A stretch of DNA of 64,000 bases from JAFDVL01 sp031409955 (GTDB lineage Bacteria; Acidobacteriota; Blastocatellia; RBC074), in the NCBI GenBank assembly GCA_031409955.1, contig JANNYF010000359.1, positions 9,312 to 73,311 of the forward strand. The letters are read 5' to 3'. Shown piece by piece: positions 42,379-49,650 of the stretch. How positions within the stretch are numbered: the stretch's first letter is position 1; each line of letters begins with the position of its first letter. The notes beneath the pieces are model-generated. The model ran no database searches and had not been told where the DNA came from. It worked only from the letters and a program-made list of their open reading frames with translations. The position numbers and the translations under genes were made by a program.

Positions 42379-43674
42379 ATGAAAACAAATCCTATGCACC
42401 CTCGCCGCAGGCTGTCAGTGTTTCTCCGCTACGTTTTGCTTGCGCTGCTCATCGCGCCGTTACAAGCGCAAACATTGCCCAAAGCCAAGCCCGAAGAAGT
42501 TGGTCTTTCGACCGAACGATTGCAGCGTATCAACGAGGTCATCCAACGCTACATTGACAGCAATCAGATTTCCGGCGCGGTCACACTGGTTGCGCGCAAA
42601 GGCCGCATCGCACATTACGAAGCGCAAGGATTGATGAACCTCGAAGCGAAAACGCCAATCCGCAAAGATGCACTTTTTCGCATGGCTTCTTCGACGAAAC
42701 CTGTCGCCAGTGTTGCAATCATGATGCTGATGGAAGAAGGCAAAGTCCGGCTGAGCGATCCTGTTTCCAGATTTATCCCGGAATTCAAAAACCCTACAGT
42801 TGCGATTCCGAAACCGTCAATGCCGCCGCTGCCAGGACAGCCGCCGCCCGCACCGGAAGTCTCCACAATCTTGGCCACGCGTGAAATCACTGTGCGCGAC
42901 CTGTTGACGCATACCTCTGGCTTGGGCAGCGGTGGAAGTTCGGCAGGAGAAATGGCAAAAGTGATGCAAGCACGAAAACCAACCGACACGCTGGCCGATT
43001 TCATCCCGCGTCTGGGCGCAGTGCCGCTGGATTTTCAACCGGGAACGCAATGGCGCTACAGCGGCTTGGCGGGCATAGATGTTTTGTCGCGCATCGTCGA
43101 GATTGCTTCTGGCCTGACGTTCGATCAGTTTTTGAAGCAGCGCGTGTTCGATCCACTCGGCATGAAAGACACGTTCTTTGCGCTGCCTGAAGATCGGCAA
43201 TCGCGCCTGATGACGCTGTATCGCCGCGCGGGAAACAACCTGGAAAAACATCCGAATCAAGCGATGTTGATGAACCGTGCTTACTTTTCCGGCGCGGGAG
43301 GATTGGTCAGCACAGCAGAAGATTACTTTCACTTCGCGCAAATGCTGGCGAATGGCGGACAGCTTAACAGCAAGCGTTTGCTGTCGCCGCGCACCGTCGA
43401 ACTGATGTCATCCAATCACGTGGGCGATATGTTTCCCGGACAATTAGGACGCCCGCCCGGCATGGGTTTCGGGTTCGCCGTCGAAGTCGTGGTAGACGCG
43501 ATCAAAGCCGATTCGCGCCGCTCCAACGGCAGCTTTGGTTGGGACGGTGCATTCGGCACGCATTTCTGGATAGACCCGAAAGAACAGATCGTGGCGGTGC
43601 TGATGATTCAGACCGCCAATCGCGGACTCCACCGGGATTTCGAGAATGCGGTGAAGCAGGCGATTGTGGAGTAA
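42379..43674 (+). CDS. Serine beta-lactamase-family hydrolase (class C-like fold)
   Basis: A 431-residue exported protein. The signal peptide (RYVLLALLIAPLQAQ) is followed by the penicillin-binding-like hydrolase fold. The SxxK motif is in FRMASSTKPVAS, the Tyr motif is RYSGLAGIDVL (YSG instead of YSN/YAN), and the loop DLLTHTSGLGSGG and EQIVAVLMIQ fit esterase/beta-lactamase-related enzymes. A Pro-rich insert (SMPPLPGQPPPAPE) lies near residue 150. These enzymes are usually esterases or D-amino-acid peptidases rather than true beta-lactamases. ATG 42379 is preferred over ATG 42334. Confidence 0.88.
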   Translation: MKTNPMHPRRRLSVFLRYVLLALLIAPLQAQTLPKAKPEEVGLSTERLQRINEVIQRYIDSNQISGAVTLVARKGRIAHYEAQGLMNLEAKTPIRKDALFRMASSTKPVASVAIMMLMEEGKVRLSDPVSRFIPEFKNPTVAIPKPSMPPLPGQPPPAPEVSTILATREITVRDLLTHTSGLGSGGSSAGEMAKVMQARKPTDTLADFIPRLGAVPLDFQPGTQWRYSGLAGIDVLSRIVEIASGLTFDQFLKQRVFDPLGMKDTFFALPEDRQSRLMTLYRRAGNNLEKHPNQAMLMNRAYFSGAGGLVSTAEDYFHFAQMLANGGQLNSKRLLSPRTVELMSSNHVGDMFPGQLGRPPGMGFGFAVEVVVDAIKADSRRSNGSFGWDGAFGTHFWIDPKEQIVAVLMIQTANRGLHRDFENAVKQAIVE

Positions 43675-43689
43675 ATTTCAATAAGGCTG

Positions 43690-43800
43690 AAGAGAGAGTA
43701 CGGAACAAACGGAAATAGCGGAACAGACAGAAAAAGACTTTGTTTCATACTTTCTCTTTCCGTGTATTCCGTTATTTCCGTCTGTTCCGTATTCGCTCTT
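43690..43800. repeat. Imperfect long inverted repeat (word hairpin 4)
   Basis: Two arms of about 45 nt (43690-43732 and 43752-43800) are built from the word CGGAA(C/A)A(G/A)ACGGAAATA and its complement. They pair with about eight mismatches. It lies between the serine hydrolase and the first of two tandem esterases. Confidence 0.7.
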
Positions 43801-43837
43801 TTGCTTTTTAGTTCACCCAAAACGTCGAGATAATCAA

Positions 43838-44962
43838 ATGAAAACCAACCTGCTTTTTCTCCTCGCCGCACTGCTCATCGCGGCAAACAGCTTCGCGCAA
43901 ACGCCGCCACCCGATGGTCTCGTGTCTCCCGAAGTCCACCCGGATGGCAAAGTCACATTTCGCCTTCGCGCTGCCAAAGCTGCCGAAGTAACGCTGTATG
44001 GCGATTGGATGCAGCCCGGTTCCAAACATCCAATGACCAAAGATGCAGAAGGCATTTGGAGCACGACGATCAGTTCGATTGAAGCGACGATCCATTTGTA
44101 TTCGTTCACGGTAGACGGCATCACGATGGCCGATCCGGTGAATCCGCGCATCAAGTTACGGCAACGCACTTCGGCGAGTCTGGTAGAAGTCCCCGCCAAA
44201 GGTGCGCCGTGGGAAGCGCGCGATGTGCCGCACGGCAGCGTAGATGTGAACTGGCAGCGCACTGCTGTCATCAATGGCGAGACGCGGCAGATTTTTGTCT
44301 ACTTGCCGCCCGGCTATGAAAAGAATCCGAAGCAGCGGTATCCCGTGCTGTATTTGCTGCACGGCAGCGGCGACACCGCCGAAAGCTGGACGCAGGTGGG
44401 CGCTACGAATTTGATCCTCGACAATCTGATCGCGGAAAAGAAAGCCAAGCCGATGATCGTGGTGATGCCGCTTGGGCATGCGGCTCCCTTTGGCTCGCCA
44501 GCAGCCAAGAACACGCCGCTGATGGAAGAGTACATGCTCAAAGACCTGCTGCCGTGGGCCGAAGCCAAATATCGCATCGCTCCTGGACGGCAGAATCGCG
44601 CAATGGCCGGGCTTTCGATGGGCGGCGGGCAAACGTTCAATATTGGCTTTGGGCATTTGGATTTGTTCAGCGCACTGGGCGTTTTCAGTTCTGCGCCGGG
44701 GCCGGATTTTGCTACGAAATTCAAAGCGTTGCTGGAGGATGCGAAAGGCACGAACGCGAAATTGAATGTGTTCTGGTATGCGAACGGCGACAAAGACCCT
44801 GTGTTTACGCGGGCGAAAGACACTTCGGCATTGCTCACCAAACATCAGATTCGGCACACCTTCCGCGTGATCGAAAACGGCCTGCACACGTGGCCAGTGT
44901 GGCGACGTTGTTTGAGTGAATTTGTGCCGCTGTTGTTTAGTGGCAACAAAACTGGGGCGTAA
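43838..44962 (+). CDS. Exported esterase with N-terminal glycogen-binding-like module (copy 1)
   Basis: A 374-residue protein: signal peptide (LLFLLAALLIAANSFAQ), an early-set/CBM48-like Ig domain about 28-115 (VTFRLRAAKAAEVTLYGDWM), and a feruloyl-esterase-like alpha/beta hydrolase domain. The latter has YPVLYLLHGSGD (oxyanion region), nucleophile Ser260 in GLSMGG and catalytic His350 in NGLHTW. Architecture and sequence are shared with the next gene (45247), so the pair arose by tandem duplication. It probably cleaves ester substituents from a plant or microbial polysaccharide or oligosaccharide. Confidence 0.9.
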   Translation: MKTNLLFLLAALLIAANSFAQTPPPDGLVSPEVHPDGKVTFRLRAAKAAEVTLYGDWMQPGSKHPMTKDAEGIWSTTISSIEATIHLYSFTVDGITMADPVNPRIKLRQRTSASLVEVPAKGAPWEARDVPHGSVDVNWQRTAVINGETRQIFVYLPPGYEKNPKQRYPVLYLLHGSGDTAESWTQVGATNLILDNLIAEKKAKPMIVVMPLGHAAPFGSPAAKNTPLMEEYMLKDLLPWAEAKYRIAPGRQNRAMAGLSMGGGQTFNIGFGHLDLFSALGVFSSAPGPDFATKFKALLEDAKGTNAKLNVFWYANGDKDPVFTRAKDTSALLTKHQIRHTFRVIENGLHTWPVWRRCLSEFVPLLFSGNKTGA

Positions 44963-44971
44963 GACAAATTT

Positions 44972-44999
44972 GAGATTTGAAATGCGAGATTTGAAATGG
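44972..44999 (+). repeat. Tandem 14-nt direct repeat
   Basis: GAGATTTGAAATGC (44972-44985) is followed directly by GAGATTTGAAATGG (44986-44999). The complement of its 12-nt core occurs inside the S55 peptidase gene near 24468. Confidence 0.8.
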
Positions 45000-45045
45000 G
45001 TAAGAACCTATTATTAGCGGAAATTTGTAAGTCTTCAGCCCTCTT

Positions 45046-45221
45046 CGTCCCAGCGGGACGGTTGAGTTTAGGCAGGTCATTTATGGCCTGTTATGTAAAA
45101 AGAAGTGACCCCGTCGCGTAGCGACGATTGAGCTGATTCAATCGTCACTACGCGACGGATAAATCAGCTAAACCAAGCAGGCCATAAATGACCTGCCTAA
45201 GTTCAAATGCCGCTACGCGGC
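45046..45221. repeat. Nested palindromic element with 23-bp perfect terminal arms
   Basis: The outer arms 45068-45090 and 45178-45200 are perfectly complementary over 23 bases. Inside, 45111-45131 and 45138-45158 pair over 21 bases with one mismatch. Mini-hairpins flank or lie within it: CGTCCC-AGC-GGGACG (45046-45060), CGTCGC-GTA-GCGACG (45112-45126) and GCCGC-TAC-GCGGC (45209-45221). It occupies the gap between the two esterase genes and looks like a REP/MITE-type element without coding capacity. Confidence 0.85.
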
Positions 45222-45246
45222 TGAATAAGTATGGAGATTTATTGAT

Positions 45247-46419
45247 ATGAAAATACGAAATCAATTGCTTGCAACCATCAGCCTGCTTCTGCTGGCGACT
45301 ACGTTTTCACTAGCACAACCGCCACAACGAACGCCAACGCCGAATGACACGCTGAAGTCGCCGGAAGTGTTGTCCGACAGCCGCGTCGCCTTTCGCATCT
45401 ACGCGCCGAAAGCCAGCGAAGTCATGCTCGGCGGCGATTGGATTTCGCAAGGCTTGGGCACGGGCGGCAAGCTCGAAAAAGATGCGCAAGGCGTCTGGTC
45501 AATTACGGTCGGGCCGTTGCCAGCGGATTTTTACAGTTACTCCCTCACAGTAGACGGCGTGCGCACGCTTGATCCGAAAAACGCGCTCATCAAACAGGGC
45601 ACCACCAGCGTAGACAATATGGTCTTTGTGCCGGGGGACGCTGCCGCATATCAAGACACCAAAGCCGTACCGCACGGCGAGATTCGCAAAGTCTTGTATC
45701 AATCCACAACGCTCAGCGCTGAGCGACGATTGCACATCTACTTTCCGCCTGGCTACGAAACCAGCAAGGCGAAATATCCGGTCTTTTATCTGCTACATGG
45801 CGGCGGCGATGAAGATTCCGGGTGGAGTACGATTGGACGCGCCGGCTTCATCCTCGACAACCTGATCGCGGCGAACAAAGCGAAACCGATGCTGGTTGTA
45901 ATGCCCAACGGCAGCTTGCCGCGTCCGCCCGTTGTGCCGGGCGCTGCGCCTGATCCCGCGTTGAATGCGGCCTTGCAGGAGCGGTTCACGAATGAATTGC
46001 TGAAAGACGTCGTGCCATTTGTCGAAAAGAATTATCGTGTGATGAGCGGCAGCGCCAACCGTGCGTTGGCCGGGCTTTCGATGGGCGGCGGGCAAACGCT
46101 GCGGACTGTAACGAGCAACCCCGATCAATTCGCGTATGTTGGCGTTTGGAGTATGGGTGTGCCGGTGCAAGCCTCCGCCGATTTTGAAAAACGCAGCGAG
46201 ATGTTTTTGGGCAGCGCCGACAAGGTCAACAAGCAAATCAAGCTGCTCTCGATCACTTGTGGCGAGAAAGATACGTTGGCGATTGCAGGCTCGAAAAACC
46301 TGGACGAGATTTTGAAGAAGCACAACATCAAACACGAAACGACGATTACCAGCGGTGCGCACACCTGGATCAATTGGCGTCGTTATTTGAATGAGTACGC
46401 GCAGAAGCTGTTTCGATAA
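45247..46419 (+). CDS. Exported esterase with N-terminal glycogen-binding-like module (copy 2)
   Basis: A 390-residue paralogue of the preceding gene. Signal peptide (LLATISLLLLATTFSLAQ), early-set module (VAFRIYAPKASEVMLGGDWI), esterase domain with FYLLHGGGDEDSGW, nucleophile Ser278 in GLSMGG and His372 in SGAHTWINWRRYL. The C-terminal HTW-x(2)-WRRYLNE matches the His motif of the first copy (HTWPVWRRCLSE). GGAG lies about 10 nt before ATG. Two copies suggest different ester linkages or dosage need. Confidence 0.9.
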   Translation: MKIRNQLLATISLLLLATTFSLAQPPQRTPTPNDTLKSPEVLSDSRVAFRIYAPKASEVMLGGDWISQGLGTGGKLEKDAQGVWSITVGPLPADFYSYSLTVDGVRTLDPKNALIKQGTTSVDNMVFVPGDAAAYQDTKAVPHGEIRKVLYQSTTLSAERRLHIYFPPGYETSKAKYPVFYLLHGGGDEDSGWSTIGRAGFILDNLIAANKAKPMLVVMPNGSLPRPPVVPGAAPDPALNAALQERFTNELLKDVVPFVEKNYRVMSGSANRALAGLSMGGGQTLRTVTSNPDQFAYVGVWSMGVPVQASADFEKRSEMFLGSADKVNKQIKLLSITCGEKDTLAIAGSKNLDEILKKHNIKHETTITSGAHTWINWRRYLNEYAQKLFR

Positions 46420-46447
46420 ATCATTCGATGAAGCCGGAGCCTGACCG

Positions 46448-47338
46448 ATGAACGATTTCACTGCCTCACGCCGCACGTTTCTGCTTGGTTCAATGGGGCT
46501 GGCGGCAGCAAAACTCGTACACGCGCAAACTGCGCCGCTCACTGCCGGGCAGGTGATTGAGCGGATCAAGACTCAAGTTGGCATTCCGTGGCGTGCGCAG
46601 ACGGTAGACAACATCATCGCGGGCAAGGCGGAAACGCCCGTCAAGGGGATTGCTACGACGATGATGGCCACGCTGGATGTTGTGCAACGCGCGGCTGCTG
46701 CGGGGAAGAATATGGTCATCACACACGAATCCACGTTCTTCTCGCATCAGGATCGCGTTGACCAAATTCAGCAAGACCCGACGTATCAGTCCAAGCTCGA
46801 CTTTCTCAATAAAAACAACATGGTCGTGTTCCACTTCCACGATCATTGGCACGGGCGCAAACCGGACGGCATCGCTACGGGGATGATTCGGGAATTGGGT
46901 TGGGAAAAGAACGCTGACCCGCAGACGCCGCGAATGTTTACCTTTCCTGGTATTTCGCTCGCACGTTTGGCGAAAGAGATGCAAACCAAGCTGAAGATTC
47001 GTACGATGCGTGTCGTCGGTGATCCCAACTTACAAGTGAAGCGCGTGCTGGCAAGTTGGGGCAATGTGAGCTTGATGCCGGGTCTCCCGTTTCTGGCGCG
47101 CCCAGATGTTGATGTTCTTGTAGTCGGAGAAACGCACGAATGGGAATTGGTCGAATATGCGCAGGACGCGATTGCTTCCGGCCAAAAGAAGGCGTTGATT
47201 GTGCTGGGACATGTCGTGTCAGAGCAAGCGGGCATGAAGTATTGCGCCGAATGGCTGAAGGGCTTCGTCAAAGAAGTGCCGATTGAATTCATTGCGGCGG
47301 CGGAACCGTTCTGGCGTCCCGACAAACCCGTGCAATAA
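46448..47338 (+). CDS. Nif3-like dinuclear-metal protein with Tat signal
   Basis: A 296-residue protein. The N-terminus SRRTFLLGSMGLAAAKLVHAQ is a twin-arginine signal. The body matches the Nif3/YbgI family: NIIAGKAETPVKGIATTMMATLDVVQRAAAAGKNMVITHEST (the usual ITHHP is ITHES here), a His-rich segment VFHFHDHWH, and VLVVGETHEWELVEYA near the C-terminus with candidate metal ligands. Export by Tat of a Nif3-like protein is unusual, as family members are normally cytoplasmic. GGAG precedes ATG by 8 nt. The function in this locus is unknown, perhaps hydrolytic. Confidence 0.82.
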   Translation: MNDFTASRRTFLLGSMGLAAAKLVHAQTAPLTAGQVIERIKTQVGIPWRAQTVDNIIAGKAETPVKGIATTMMATLDVVQRAAAAGKNMVITHESTFFSHQDRVDQIQQDPTYQSKLDFLNKNNMVVFHFHDHWHGRKPDGIATGMIRELGWEKNADPQTPRMFTFPGISLARLAKEMQTKLKIRTMRVVGDPNLQVKRVLASWGNVSLMPGLPFLARPDVDVLVVGETHEWELVEYAQDAIASGQKKALIVLGHVVSEQAGMKYCAEWLKGFVKEVPIEFIAAAEPFWRPDKPVQ

Positions 47339-47364
47339 ATCGGACGGCGTTGGTCACAGGCGTC

Positions 47365-47428
47365 AGAGTACCAGCTTTAGCTGGGCTTTACCTTGGCCAG
47401 CGTACGGCCCAGCTAAAGCTGGTACTCT
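47365..47428. repeat. 22-bp perfect inverted repeat
   Basis: The arms 47365-47386 and 47407-47428 are perfectly complementary and contain the palindromic word CCAGCTTTAGCTGG (or its complement). The loop is 20 nt. It lies between the Nif3-like gene and the carboxylesterase gene. Confidence 0.85.
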
Positions 47429-47456
47429 AACACTTGAATGGCAAGGGATTCGTTTT

Positions 47457-49007
47457 ATGAAAATCGTTATGCTTAGTGGCTTGATTTTGCTCGCGGTGTT
47501 TGCGCTTGCGCCAATGCACAGCGCCGCCGTTAACGGCACAGTGAAAGTAGAAAGCGGTTCACTCGAAGGCACTGCGACCGCTTCCGGTATTCGTGTTTTC
47601 AAAGGCATTCCGTATGCTGCGCCGCCCGTCGGCGATTTGCGTTGGCGACCGCCGACACCGCCTGCTAAATGGACTGGCGTGCGACCGGCTGACAAATTTT
47701 CTGACAGTTGCATGCAAGTTCTGGGGCGTTCGCGTGAGCCGTGGACGAAAGAGTTCATGGTGCAAAACGAAGCGAGCGAAGCTTGTCTTTGCCTCAACGT
47801 TTGGACAGGCGCGAAGGCTGCCAGTGAAAAGCGTCCCGTGCTAGTCTGGATTCACGGCGGCGGATTTGTTGAAGGCTCCGGCGAAATCATCACCTACGAC
47901 GGCGAAGAACTGGCGAAGAAAGGTGTGGTCGTGGTCACGATCAACCATCGCCTCGGCGTCTTCGGATTTTATACGCATCCTGAATTGACGAAAGAATCGC
48001 CACAACATGCGTCAGGCAATTATGGTTTGCTTGATATTGTCGCGGCGTTGCAGTGGGTGCAGAAAAACATCGCGGCGTTTGGCGGCGATCCGAGTCGCGT
48101 GACGATTGCGGGGCAATCCGCCGGAGCCGTAGCCGTGCATACGTTGACGGCTTCGCCGTTGGCGAAAGGTTTGTTCCATCGCGCGATTGCCGAAAGCGGT
48201 TCGAGCCTTGGGCGGCGCACGCGTGACCTCAGTGATTCTGAAAAAGACGGCGTGAAATGGGCTGAAACCAAAGGTGCAAATTCACTGAAAGAATTGCGCG
48301 CCAAGCCTGCTGCCGATTTGATGGGCGGCACGCGCTCTGGCCCGGTCGTGGATGGCTGGTTTTTACCTGCGGACACGGCGGCGATCTTTGCCCAAGGCAA
48401 GCAAAACGATGTGCCAATGCTCACCGGATTGACCGCCGACGAAGGCAGTTCTTCGCCCACCTACGGCAAGGTCAAAGCCGAAGATTTCACCAAACAAGTA
48501 CAGCAACGTTTCGGTGCGCAAGCCGACGCATTGCTGAAACTCTATCCATCAAATGACCAAACGCAATCCGGCCTTTCACAAAAGCAAAGCGCCCGCGATC
48601 AAGGTTTGGTTTCGATGTATTTGTGGGCAACGGAACGCGCGAAAACCAGCAAGACAAAGGCATACACGTATTACTTCACGCGCGGCATCCCGTGGCCGGA
48701 GCATCCTGAATTCGGTGCGTTTCATACGGGCGATGTGCCGTATTTCTTTGCAAATCTCAAACACCTGAATCGCCCGTGGGAAACCGTAGATCGCAAGCTT
48801 TCCGAAACGGCGTCGAGTTATTGGGCGAACTTCGCCAAGACGGGCAATCCGAATGGCAAAGGCTTACCGAACTGGCCTGCGTTCGATGCGGGACAACAAG
48901 TCACAATGGAACTGGGCGAAAAGATTGGTGCGCGACCTGTGGCAGAGAAAGACAAGCTGGCTTTCTTTGCGCAGTATTTTGCCCGGCAACGAGAAGGGCA
49001 AAGATAA
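47457..49007 (+). CDS. Type-B carboxylesterase, exported
   Basis: A 516-residue carboxylesterase/lipase of the cholinesterase-like family. Signal peptide 1-22 (VMLSGLILLAVFALAPMHSA), FKGIPYAAPPVGDLRWRPP near the start, oxyanion loop WIHGGGFVEGSG, nucleophile Ser221 in AGQSAGAVAVH, acidic residue in TADEGSS, and catalytic His in FGAFHTGDVPYFF. ATG 47457 follows the hairpin; the longer open frame from 47283 overlaps the previous gene and is not used. It would hydrolyse carboxylic esters in the periplasm. Confidence 0.93.
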   Translation: MKIVMLSGLILLAVFALAPMHSAAVNGTVKVESGSLEGTATASGIRVFKGIPYAAPPVGDLRWRPPTPPAKWTGVRPADKFSDSCMQVLGRSREPWTKEFMVQNEASEACLCLNVWTGAKAASEKRPVLVWIHGGGFVEGSGEIITYDGEELAKKGVVVVTINHRLGVFGFYTHPELTKESPQHASGNYGLLDIVAALQWVQKNIAAFGGDPSRVTIAGQSAGAVAVHTLTASPLAKGLFHRAIAESGSSLGRRTRDLSDSEKDGVKWAETKGANSLKELRAKPAADLMGGTRSGPVVDGWFLPADTAAIFAQGKQNDVPMLTGLTADEGSSSPTYGKVKAEDFTKQVQQRFGAQADALLKLYPSNDQTQSGLSQKQSARDQGLVSMYLWATERAKTSKTKAYTYYFTRGIPWPEHPEFGAFHTGDVPYFFANLKHLNRPWETVDRKLSETASSYWANFAKTGNPNGKGLPNWPAFDAGQQVTMELGEKIGARPVAEKDKLAFFAQYFARQREGQR

Positions 49008-49074
49008 AGAAAAGCGGCGGGGAAGCGCCATCATTCAGCGGTGTATTGCTTCGTTGCCAATGAGAGTTTTCGCT

Positions 49075-49632
49075 ATGAAAAACATAATTGCCCTATTACT
49101 TGTATTCAGCATCGCTTTTATACTTCTCTCCTGCGGGAATCCTCCTCCGCAACAAGTATTCGGCATTGCAGTACTGAACAGCAATCTGCTCTTCGGCTTT
49201 GCCGGGTCGGGTATGCAACGGGAATTGGCAAGCCCTTCTGAAAAGCTGACGGATGAAAAAACGGGTGCCTCTGCTCCAATGAAAAGGGCGGAAGTGGTGA
49301 AAACAAAACTGGAAGCAGTCGAAACCAATTATGGAAAAGTGAAGGCGCTGAGTAGCAATGAAGATGCCAAAGAAATGTTGAATGCATCGCTTGCGTTATA
49401 TGAATTTGCAATTCCTGTTTATAAAAATGAATATACCCAATTGGCAAGGTTGTACGATGAAGGTGCATCTACAGATCAAATTGCCGCACTGGAAAAAACG
49501 ATCCCTGAAAAGTATGGCGCAAGGTTTGAAGAACTCTACAAGTCCCTTGGCACAGCCGGCAAAGCTTACGCCGCAAAGCACAATATCCCAGTCAGAGAAG
49601 TGAACCCCGCACCACAAACCCGCAAAGAATAA
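49075..49632 (+). CDS. Putative lipoprotein, 185 aa, base composition unlike neighbours
   Basis: The N-terminus MKNIIALLLVFSIAFILLSCG has a lipobox (LLSC), so it is probably lipid-anchored. The mature part is helical and charged (NYGKVKALSSNEDAKEMLNASLALYEFAIPVYKNEY) and resembles small lipoproteins of Bacteroidetes. Codon choice is visibly richer in A/T (AAA, GAA, ATA, TTA) than in the flanking genes, which suggests acquisition from elsewhere. GAGAG lies 9 nt before ATG 49075. It ends 18 nt before the fused PQQ dehydrogenase. The function is unknown. Confidence 0.72.
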   Translation: MKNIIALLLVFSIAFILLSCGNPPPQQVFGIAVLNSNLLFGFAGSGMQRELASPSEKLTDEKTGASAPMKRAEVVKTKLEAVETNYGKVKALSSNEDAKEMLNASLALYEFAIPVYKNEYTQLARLYDEGASTDQIAALEKTIPEKYGARFEELYKSLGTAGKAYAAKHNIPVREVNPAPQTRKE

Positions 49633-49650
49633 AATTGGAGTTATTGATAG

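Noticed and set aside
42379..43674. True class C beta-lactamase
   Set aside because: The Tyr motif is YSG rather than YAN/YSN and the surroundings are esterase-like; antibiotic hydrolysis is not supported.
47283..47456. Upstream extension of the carboxylesterase gene
   Set aside because: It runs through the preceding gene's end and a 22-bp inverted repeat; a normal signal peptide begins at 47457.
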